Assembly: GCA_964635295.1 (NCBI GenBank)
Contig: CAZWOB010000059.1
Coordinates: 1-12,492 of the forward strand
Origin: Waddlia sp964635295
GTDB lineage: Bacteria; Chlamydiota; Chlamydiia; Chlamydiales; Waddliaceae
Direction of reading: 5' to 3'
DNA length: 12,492 nt
Shown piece after piece: positions 1 to 5,938 of the stretch (position 1 is the first letter of the stretch; every line of letters starts with the position of its first letter). The notes under the pieces are model-generated. The model did not search any database and was not told where the DNA came from. It saw only the letters and a list, made by a program, of their open reading frames with translations. Made by a program: the position numbers and the translations under genes.

Positions 1-221
1 GCGTCGTACTTGTCCAATAGACCGATCATGAATTTTGCCGGATAAAAATGGTTGTCGGGAACCAAGATCATCACTTCTTTTTGGATTTGAGAGATCATTA
101 CGTCTCTATCTGACATTGCGGAAGCTGATGGAGCTGCGCCTGCTGAGAGTAATTGTGAAACGTTACTTGCCATTATGAGACTCCATAGTAAAAAAGTTGT
201 AGTAATAAAATAAATTTTCAT
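1..221 (-). CDS. Secreted protein of unknown function (5' part only)
   Basis: This is an open frame reading leftward off the window edge; 73 codons are visible from an ATG at 221. It is not a recognised family. The first 20 or so residues look like a signal peptide: MKIYF, a hydrophobic stretch rich in I, T, F and L, then small residues. A Ser/Ala-rich linker follows (LLSAGAAPSASA), and then a more ordinary globular segment with VMISQIQKEVMILVPDN. It is divergent from the next secreted-protein gene, with only 42 bases between the two starts. The ribosome binding site is weak. The signal peptide suggests export; the function cannot be judged from this fragment. Confidence 0.6.
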   Translation of the reverse strand, partial: MKIYFITTTFLLWSLIMASNVSQLLSAGAAPSASAMSDRDVMISQIQKEVMILVPDNHFYPAKFMIGLLDKYD

Positions 222-263
222 TGTAAAAACTTAAAATTCCTTAACCAATAATAGATTCAAGAC

Positions 264-1013
264 ATGTTTCTGAAAACCGTAATCATTTCTTTTTTTCTAA
301 CCTTTTCGCTAATCGACGCCGCACAAAGCAAGCCCCCCTCAATCTCTCAAGATGTATGGAGCGAGGTTGAACCCTACCTCCTTCCTGAAGACCATCCGAT
401 CAAATCCGAACTGGACAATATTTTTTCCACCAACTGCATCGCTGACGGTATTGCCCTTTATAAGGCGGGATTTCGCGGCTATCACCACAAAAATCCTTTG
501 AAGGTGATCGTTGCCAAGCATCCGGACCTCAAGGGATATATCGTCAAACTCTTCCTAGACAATCAGCCGGCCGGCCTTGAGTGGCCTCACTGGATCAAAA
601 GGATAGAAGGCGCAAAGTTGATTCAAAAAACGGTCGAGGAAAAAGCCTATACAGCGACATTCAAGGTCCCGCGCAAATGGATCTATTTTATCCCCTGCAA
701 GAGCAACGACCCCTCAGGCAGGCATTTTATCCTGGTAGCGGACGATATGAATATCATTGCGAGCGATTATAACCGCTCGCAGTGGAAATACAACACTACC
801 TATGAACAGATCTATATGTTCTGGGATATTCTGGAAACTTGCGGCTTATTTGATTCTGTTTATGTTGATAATATCCCCTATTGCAAAGACGGGAAATATG
901 CATTTGTTGATACAGAACACTACCTAAAATGGCCAATAGCATACGTAAAATTCAACAAGTACTTAAAAAATGGAAAATTACAGCTATGGAAGCAGCTTAC
1001 AAATCAAGAGTAA
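264..1013 (+). CDS. Secreted or periplasmic protein of unknown function, 249 aa
   Basis: The N-terminus has an apparent signal peptide (MFLKTVIISFFLTFSLIDAA), probably cut near the DAAQS segment, so the protein is likely exported. The rest is soluble, rich in Trp, Tyr and Lys, with four Cys in the mature part. I do not recognise a named family. Two segments loosely recall kinase-like folds: a strand-rich KWIYFIPC...FILVADDMNII region near residues 138-165, and YVDNIPYCKDGKYAFVDTEHY near 199-219, which resembles the Asp-containing metal-binding strand of aminoglycoside-kinase-like proteins. This is only a pattern impression. No obvious ribosome binding site precedes the ATG. The 3' end overlaps the convergent membrane-protein gene by 17 bases. 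Confidence 0.75.
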   Translation: MFLKTVIISFFLTFSLIDAAQSKPPSISQDVWSEVEPYLLPEDHPIKSELDNIFSTNCIADGIALYKAGFRGYHHKNPLKVIVAKHPDLKGYIVKLFLDNQPAGLEWPHWIKRIEGAKLIQKTVEEKAYTATFKVPRKWIYFIPCKSNDPSGRHFILVADDMNIIASDYNRSQWKYNTTYEQIYMFWDILETCGLFDSVYVDNIPYCKDGKYAFVDTEHYLKWPIAYVKFNKYLKNGKLQLWKQLTNQE

Positions 1014-1449
1014 AAGCGACCCATAGTGAAGATGGAATGAGAAAGTCCGCATACATGATCATCCCGGTGTTGCTTGAAGAAGCCTCACCGATATAGTAGG
1101 CCTGGTAAAAGTGAGCGATCAAATCTCCCCAGAAAAATGCTGAAGCGAATAAGATCACCGATAAACGAAATCCTCTTCCTCTTTTAAAACCCACAATCCC
1201 GTTAATTCCAAGACCAAGAAAAGTCGCTGCGGCCGCATATTGAAAATTACATACCTCCCAACCGGCCAGCCTTGCAGCTGTCTCAGTTTGAAACGTGTAG
1301 AGGTAAAACGCCCAAAGCCCTCCGATACCGATCGGCCAAAGCATCAAATAGTCGAGAAGCCCCCGCTGTCTGATCAATGCCCAAATGCAGGCGAATGCCA
1401 GAGTGACCAAGGGAAAGTTGTGAAAGATAAAAATAAGAATTTTACTCAT
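997..1449 (-). CDS. Small integral membrane protein, DUF6790-like
   Basis: This 150-residue protein is almost entirely hydrophobic, with about four to five predicted membrane helices (roughly residues 3-25, 31-52, 68-88, 94-115 and 128-149). The features GWEVCNFQ, a glycine-rich G-x-G-x-N-G-I-V-G helix, a W-G-D-x-x-A-H-F-Y-Q segment and the following N-T-G-M-x-M-Y-A-D-F-x-x-P fit the small membrane family I know as DUF6790; its function is unknown. It lies 42 bases downstream of the YpdA-like gene on the same strand, so the two may be cotranscribed. The start ATG has only a weak A/G-rich stretch upstream. Its stop lies inside the convergent secreted-protein gene. The family call is from memory of conserved positions, so it is moderate. 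Confidence 0.75.
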   Translation of the reverse strand: MSKILIFIFHNFPLVTLAFACIWALIRQRGLLDYLMLWPIGIGGLWAFYLYTFQTETAARLAGWEVCNFQYAAAATFLGLGINGIVGFKRGRGFRLSVILFASAFFWGDLIAHFYQAYYIGEASSSNTGMIMYADFLIPSSLWVAFTLDL

Positions 1450-1491
1450 GTCTTAAAGTAATTACCATCTCAGGTATATTTTTACAAGTCC

Positions 1492-2529
1492 CTACTCTTC
1501 TAAAGGGCCGCTGAAAAAATATTCTGTCGAATACCACTTCCTCTTCGGCAGCTGAATCGATAGTTTCTTTGACAGGTGCTCCATGAGCTTTCCAACGTGA
1601 TGGTGCGTATTTTCTATATAGACTTTATAGGTTTCCTGCGTGCCTCCGATCGCTGTACCAAGAACATAAACACCGTCAACATTCGTCTCCATTGTTTCCT
1701 TGTGGTAATCGGGAACCCCTGTTGGAGACAGTTCAACCCCGACCTGTTGAAAAAGACTCATATCCGCCTCAAAACCAATCGCTTTGACAACGAAATCCGC
1801 ACCGACCATCTCCCCATTGGATAAACGCACTTTGGCAGGCATGATCTCTTCGACCACAGTATCGAAGCAACACTTGATCTCGCCTCTTTTAATTCTTCCC
1901 TTAAGCTCAGGAAGAAGCCAGTACTTGATCGTTTCAGCATCAAACGCTTTACCTCGGTTGACCAAGATGACACGCGCCCCTGCGTGAAAAGCTCTCAACG
2001 CCCCTTCCACAGCGGAATTTTTTCCTCCGATGATCAGAAGGTTTCTGCCAAAGTATTGATGGGGGTCGTTCAACTTTGTTTGCACATGAGGCAGATCTTC
2101 TCCGGGGACGCCCATGACGCGCGGACGTGCAGTCCCGCCTGTTGCCAGCACAAGGTTGGACGCCTGATAGATTTTCTCTCCTTTTGCCGACTGGGTTTTG
2201 ATGACAAAATCCTTAGCTTTCTTGATGTCGATGACAGTTTCATACGTATTGACAGTCAGCTGGTACTTCATACAGGTCGAGCGTATGTAGGCTAAATAGT
2301 TTTCACGTGTGCATTTTTGTTGATCAGTAGTTTGAATGGGCATGCCTGCGATCCCGATCCTTTCAGACGAACTAAAAAATTGGGTGCCCACAGGTAATCG
2401 GAAGATCGCCTCAGCGACCTGCCCCTTATCGAACTGGATATAGGAAATCCCTGCCTGTTTGAGTGCGATGGCCAGCTCGAGCCCCAGAGGGCCGGCGCCA
2501 ACGATCGCCACTTGGTAATTTGCTGTCAT
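1492..2529 (-). CDS. YpdA-like FAD/NAD(P)H-dependent oxidoreductase
   Basis: This is a two-dinucleotide-binding flavoprotein of the thioredoxin-reductase-like superfamily. From the ATG at 2529 (345 aa) it has an FAD-binding GAGPLG at residues 11-16, LATGG near 128-132, MGVPGEDLPHV, and a second nucleotide-binding IIGGKNSAVEGA at 166-177. The last two, and the FFSSSERIGI segment, are typical of YpdA, the bacillithiol-disulfide reductase family. There is no CxxC redox pair, as expected for YpdA. However, the cysteine that bacillithiol YpdA proteins carry in the first glycine motif (GGGPCG) is Leu here (GAGPLG), so the substrate may differ. An upstream in-frame TTG at 2538 exists, but the ATG is preferred. 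The gene is divergent from the methionine sulfoxide reductase fusion, suggesting a shared redox role (inference). Confidence 0.85.
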   Translation of the reverse strand: MTANYQVAIVGAGPLGLELAIALKQAGISYIQFDKGQVAEAIFRLPVGTQFFSSSERIGIAGMPIQTTDQQKCTRENYLAYIRSTCMKYQLTVNTYETVIDIKKAKDFVIKTQSAKGEKIYQASNLVLATGGTARPRVMGVPGEDLPHVQTKLNDPHQYFGRNLLIIGGKNSAVEGALRAFHAGARVILVNRGKAFDAETIKYWLLPELKGRIKRGEIKCCFDTVVEEIMPAKVRLSNGEMVGADFVVKAIGFEADMSLFQQVGVELSPTGVPDYHKETMETNVDGVYVLGTAIGGTQETYKVYIENTHHHVGKLMEHLSKKLSIQLPKRKWYSTEYFFSGPLEE

Positions 2530-2566
2530 AGACAACAAATAACTGATTTTTAGATAATCTGAAAGT

Positions 2567-2732
2567 ATGAACCTTTCCCTATATTCAAATTTGACATCTG
2601 TTCCATCTTTTTGGTTCTTTTTTCCGATCGCTTCTTGCGAAGCGTTTCCAAGCTACACTGCGAAGAGATCGAAAAAAAACACCTCAAAAAGAAGAAAAAT
2701 CTGTTCAAATAGCAATACAGGGAAAGGTTCAT
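2567..2732. repeat. 166-base imperfect inverted repeat in a divergent intergenic region
   Basis: The outer 14 bases are a perfect inverted repeat (ATGAACCTTTCCCT at 2567-2580 against its complement at 2719-2732), and 18 of the outer 19 bases match. Inward, similarity continues with gaps: a T-rich tract followed by CGATC and CTTC on the left mirrors GATCG and an A-rich tract on the right. The arms meet near 2650. The right tip includes the ribosome binding site (AAAGG) and the first two bases of the msrAB start codon. It may be a decayed MITE-like element or a long leader hairpin. No clear flanking target duplication is seen. Confidence 0.65.
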
Positions 2733-3588
2733 GAAACGCTACCACGATCTAGATCCCAAGGAAGAGGAGATCATTGTTCATAAAGGGACGGAATATCCGG
2801 GAACAGGCGCCTTTGAAAAAACAAAGGAGCCTGGGATCTACATCTGTAAAAGATGCGACGCACCCTTATATCTCTCTTCCGATAAATTTTCTTCGGGATG
2901 CGGCTGGCCCAGTTTTGACGATGAGCTTCCCAACGCTGTGGTCAGACAGCCTGATATCGATGGACGACGGACCGAAACTCTCTGTCAACGTTGCGAGGCA
3001 CATTTAGGCCATGTATTCCTGAACGAAGGGATTACAGAAAAAAATACCCGCCACTGCATCAATTCGATTTCGCTCGACTTTATACCGGCATTAACTGAAA
3101 AGGGATATGAAAAAGCCATTTTTGCTGCAGGCTGCTTCTGGGGAGTGGAGCATCTTTTTAAAGAGCTTCCCGGAGTCATCGCCACCGCAGTGGGCTACAC
3201 AGGCGGAAATGTCGTCAATCCCACTTACAAAGAAGTGTGCAGCGACCTGACTGGCCACGCGGAAGCGATCGAGGTCATTTTTGACTCAACCGTAACCTCA
3301 TTCGATACTCTTGCAAAGTTCTTTTTCGAAATCCACGACCCGACACAAAAAAACAGGCAAGGTCCCGATTTCGGCACGCAATACCGTTCAGAGATTTTTT
3401 ACTTAACAATTGAACAAAAGCAAATTGCAGAAAAACTCATTGAAGAACTAATGAAGTCGGGGCTTCAGGTTACTACCTCGGTCACGCCGGCAAGCCGCTT
3501 TTACCCGGCGGAAGAGTATCATCAGCACTACTACGACAAGACAGGGAAATCCCCCTACTGCCATTTTCGAACCCCCAGATTTGAATGA
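2731..3588 (+). CDS. msrAB: Peptide methionine sulfoxide reductase, MsrB-MsrA fusion
   Basis: This bifunctional enzyme reduces both methionine-R-sulfoxide and methionine-S-sulfoxide and so repairs oxidised proteins. The N-terminal MsrB domain (about 1-120) has four zinc-binding cysteines as C39-x-x-C42 and C85-x-x-C88, the GCGWPSF segment at 56-62, H91/H94, and the catalytic Cys at 109 in RHCINSISLDF. The MsrA domain (about 126-285) starts with the catalytic GCFWG (C135) and keeps GYTGG, GHAEAIEV, the HDPTQ...Q..D.GTQYRS block and a late EYHQ. A Cys near the C-terminus (about 277) could be the resolving residue. The ribosome binding site GGAAAGG lies a few bases before the ATG. The stop overlaps the next start (ATGA), so the methyltransferase is probably translationally coupled. 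No signal peptide is seen, so it acts in the cytoplasm. Confidence 0.95.
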   Translation: MKRYHDLDPKEEEIIVHKGTEYPGTGAFEKTKEPGIYICKRCDAPLYLSSDKFSSGCGWPSFDDELPNAVVRQPDIDGRRTETLCQRCEAHLGHVFLNEGITEKNTRHCINSISLDFIPALTEKGYEKAIFAAGCFWGVEHLFKELPGVIATAVGYTGGNVVNPTYKEVCSDLTGHAEAIEVIFDSTVTSFDTLAKFFFEIHDPTQKNRQGPDFGTQYRSEIFYLTIEQKQIAEKLIEELMKSGLQVTTSVTPASRFYPAEEYHQHYYDKTGKSPYCHFRTPRFE

Positions 3589-4256
3589 ACCCTTACCACA
3601 AAAAAGCCAAAGAGATCCAACACTATCTCGACCGCTTGTTTGCTCCTGAAGATGAAGTCCTTTGCAACGTCAAGCAACAAATGGCGGCAAACAACCTTCC
3701 CCCCATTTCGATCTCACCTCATGTAGGTAAATTACTCGCTTTATTAGCCGGTCTGATCAATGCTGAGCGCATTCTGGAAATCGGTACATTGGGCGGCTAC
3801 AGTACAATTTGGCTTGCGAGGGCCTTACCTGATTCAGGAAGCCTCGTTTCCCTTGAGCTCGACCCAAAAAACGCCGAGATCGCCAGAAACAACATTCGAA
3901 TGGCAGGACTCGACTCCAAAGTCAGCATCCATATAGGTAATGCTCTTGACATGATTGATACCCTCTCAGGTTCATTTGATTTTATTTTTCTCGATGCAGA
4001 TAAGCCTCACTATCCCGACTATCTTGAACCGATGATCAAACTGTGCCGGCACGGAGGAATCATCTCAGTCGACAATCTCATCCGTCGAGGAAAAACGGTG
4101 AATCCTTCCCCCACTGACGCGCAAGCTAAGGCGATTGCGGAGTTTAATCAGAGGATATCAGAACACCCAAACCTTGAATCGGTGGTCATTCCAACCCTGG
4201 TCGGATATATTGGCGGCGACCTTGACGGGTTAAGCATCTCACGGGTGAAAAAATAA
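3585..4256 (+). CDS. SAM-dependent O-methyltransferase, COMT-like (methyltransferase family 3)
   Basis: This is a class I methyltransferase of the bacterial caffeoyl-CoA/catechol O-methyltransferase group, 223 residues as is usual. The SAM-binding motif I is LEIGTLGGYST (about 64-74), followed by the acidic SLELD strand (E91, D93) and the metal-binding FLDADK at about 135-140. A later VDNLIRRG matches the D-N metal-ligand motif typical of the family. The substrate cannot be told from sequence. The start overlaps the msrAB stop by four bases (ATGA), so the two form one transcription unit. The 3' end overlaps the convergent deaminase gene by 18 bases. Confidence 0.92.
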   Translation: MNPYHKKAKEIQHYLDRLFAPEDEVLCNVKQQMAANNLPPISISPHVGKLLALLAGLINAERILEIGTLGGYSTIWLARALPDSGSLVSLELDPKNAEIARNNIRMAGLDSKVSIHIGNALDMIDTLSGSFDFIFLDADKPHYPDYLEPMIKLCRHGGIISVDNLIRRGKTVNPSPTDAQAKAIAEFNQRISEHPNLESVVIPTLVGYIGGDLDGLSISRVKK

Positions 4257-5234
4257 ACCCGCAATCCGTTCCTGGTACGCCTTGAAATCGCTCTCGCTCC
4301 AGCCCAGGAGCGTTGCAGCTTGATAACATTCATCGGAAAGGCTCACTCCGAAGATCAGAGGATCATCAGTACAGATAGCGACAGGATGGCCCTCTTTCAG
4401 CCACTTAAGGCCAGGGTGTGCGGAGGGATTCTCGACCATGCCCACTTTACAGGAACTGGTGAGGCACATTTCAACCGGCACCTTTTTTGAAAGCACCCAG
4501 TCGACCGCTTCATCGCATAAAAACACTCCATGCCCTATTCGGTCTGGAGCAAGCTCTTCGATCTCACGCATCTGCTGTTCGCGGGATTCCTTTGGTGACT
4601 CCCCCATGTGCACAGACACGGACATTCCAGCAGACTTTGCCTTCTTCAGCGCGGCGATCGCATCATCCCCTTCTCCAATAGTGGAATCGCCCGACAAGTC
4701 CATACCGCTCACACCTTTGCGAAAGTAATTAATCGCCAGCGCGACTGTTTGCTCACAGTGATCTTTAGAGGTATTTCTTCTAAGACTGAGTAACAGGTCT
4801 ACCATGATTCCTGATTCCCTGGCTCCCCTTTCAATCCCCCTAAAGACAGCTTTTAAATATCCCTCTAGCCCGGAACCCAAGTCTTTCAGTCCTGTCCGCA
4901 ACTCGATTCTTTCCACCCCGTCTCTGGCATATTGTTCGCAAAGAGCGACGATGCCTGCTTCGACCTTTTCATCCGTATTGACAATTTTTGCTGTCAGAGC
5001 AAACACCTTGAAGCCTTCGTGATAGTCGATTCCCTTTTCGATAAGCTGCAAGTAATGCACTAATTTTAAATAATCTTCAGGACTGGAGATCTTCTGTAAA
5101 TAAGACAGCGGCCAGGCACCCCCTAAATGGCAATGCGCTTCATTTTTTAAAGATTTCTGGACAGCATCGAATGAAATAGTCATCCCCACCATAGATAGAT
5201 TTTCAGCAGTCCTCACAGCTTCTACCGGATTCAT
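4239..5234 (-). CDS. Adenosine-deaminase-family metal-dependent hydrolase
   Basis: This is an amidohydrolase-superfamily TIM-barrel protein that resembles adenosine/AMP deaminases, which convert adenosine to inosine. Numbering from the ATG at 5234 (331 aa): the zinc-binding H-x-H is EAHCHLGG with H34 and H36; VHMGE carries H209 and the catalytic Glu E212; DRIGHG has H235; and ICTDDP carries D290 and D291. All catalytic and metal ligands are present. The usual HAGE is HMGE here, and the usual TSN is TSSCK, so the substrate may be a modified adenosine rather than adenosine. A TTG one codon upstream (5237) is possible, but the ATG has a good ribosome binding site (GAGGG, seven bases before). It lies 46 bases downstream of the membrane-protein gene on the same strand. 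Confidence 0.88.
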   Translation of the reverse strand: MNPVEAVRTAENLSMVGMTISFDAVQKSLKNEAHCHLGGAWPLSYLQKISSPEDYLKLVHYLQLIEKGIDYHEGFKVFALTAKIVNTDEKVEAGIVALCEQYARDGVERIELRTGLKDLGSGLEGYLKAVFRGIERGARESGIMVDLLLSLRRNTSKDHCEQTVALAINYFRKGVSGMDLSGDSTIGEGDDAIAALKKAKSAGMSVSVHMGESPKESREQQMREIEELAPDRIGHGVFLCDEAVDWVLSKKVPVEMCLTSSCKVGMVENPSAHPGLKWLKEGHPVAICTDDPLIFGVSLSDECYQAATLLGWSESDFKAYQERIAGLFFHP

Positions 5235-5280
5235 CAATTATCCCTCGCTTATTTGAGAAATAGAATGGATAGGCTGTTAA

Positions 5281-5658
5281 TTATTGGCAACTGTAATAGA
5301 TAAGCAATCCCCCAATTACCGCCCAGATCAAGCCCAAAATCCGAAAGACATTTGATGAGCGTTCATAGATAAACCCAAAAAGTAATGGAAAACCAGGAAA
5401 AGCGATTAATGCGATCCCTTTGATCAAACTTATCCAACCGATGATCGTTAGGATCAATGGCCATCCCAATACCCAGATATTATGAACTGTGATGATCCAA
5501 GCCCCGAAAAAAATTGCAAGAATACCAGCAAAAAAGAGATGAGGCTCATTCTCGATCATTTGTCGATGAATTCTCTTTACCCTTTCAGGTGAAAAAATCA
5601 ACGCAATACTGACCGCAACGAAATAAATCCCCAAAATTCTGGCAATGATAACCTCCAT
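5281..5658 (-). CDS. Small four-helix membrane protein, unknown function
   Basis: This 125-residue hydrophobic protein has about four predicted membrane helices (roughly residues 4-22, 42-60, 64-87 and 103-122). Between helices 1 and 2 is a charged stretch, SPERVKRIHRQMIENEPH. I do not recognise a named family with certainty. A strong ribosome binding site (AGGGGG) precedes the ATG at 5658, and a near-consensus promoter lies further upstream. The adenosine-deaminase-like gene follows 46 bases downstream, so the two probably form an operon; whether the membrane protein transports or senses a nucleoside is unknown. Confidence 0.8.
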   Translation of the reverse strand: MEVIIARILGIYFVAVSIALIFSPERVKRIHRQMIENEPHLFFAGILAIFFGAWIITVHNIWVLGWPLILTIIGWISLIKGIALIAFPGFPLLFGFIYERSSNVFRILGLIWAVIGGLLIYYSCQ

Positions 5659-5695
5659 CTAAATACCCCCTTTATTGGATTCACCTATATATTTT

Positions 5696-5724
5696 ATTAT
5701 AATGATTATTTTAATTGAATTCAA
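5696..5724 (-). promoter_or_regulatory. Near-consensus sigma-70 promoter for the membrane protein/deaminase operon
   Basis: On the minus strand, TTGAAT (5724-5719) is followed after 17 bases by a perfect TATAAT (5701-5696). Transcription would start near 5689, about 30 bases before the ATG at 5658. The -35 element lies in a 10-base palindrome, TTGAATTCAA (5715-5724), so the same bases can also serve as a -35 for the divergent phosphatase gene. Confidence 0.6.
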
Positions 5725-5750
5725 AATTTAAAATTTAACTATCGGGATAG

Positions 5751-5765
5751 GTTCATAGCATGAAC
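5751..5765. repeat. Short perfect inverted repeat at the head of the phosphatase locus
   Basis: GTTCAT and ATGAAC flank a three-base spacer (AGC). The repeat sits over the possible ATG at 5760 and follows GGGATAGG, which closely resembles the GGGAAAGGTTCAT at the tip of the 166-base inverted repeat before msrAB. Its role is unknown. Confidence 0.4.
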
Positions 5766-5938
5766 AAGAAAGCAATCTTGTTCGATTTGGTTTCTTGTTA
5801 TATAAGGGATTTTTTCAATTTACCAAGGGATCAAAAATGGCGTCTCATTCAGGAATCCAATCATCGTTGGTTAGCCTTGGACGGGGATGTCCATTGCCTC
5901 AGGAGTTGGCAAAGGCCAGAAGCATTATGGCGCTGTAG
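5760..5938 (+). other. Ambiguous 5' region of the phosphatase gene: two short open frames that could be its broken N-terminus
   Basis: Two short frames lie upstream of, and partly overlap, the phosphatase frame. One starts at ATG 5760 and ends at 5945 (61 aa). The other starts at ATG 5837, preceded by a good AAGGGA ribosome binding site, and ends at TAG 5936-5938. The second is Ser/Gly-rich with few charges (MASHSGIQSSLVSLGRG), as is common for type III secretion signals. The phosphatase frame itself is closed by a TAG at 5872-5874, and its only start nearby is ATG 5887. A one-base shift around 5875-5935 would join the 5837 frame to the phosphatase. Whether this is a real frameshift, a sequencing error or simply an unused leader cannot be decided here. 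Confidence 0.4.

Noticed and set aside
2550..2732. 60-codon minus-strand frame in the divergent region
   Set aside because: It coincides with the inverted repeat, is low-complexity (F, S, K, R rich) and has no ribosome binding site.
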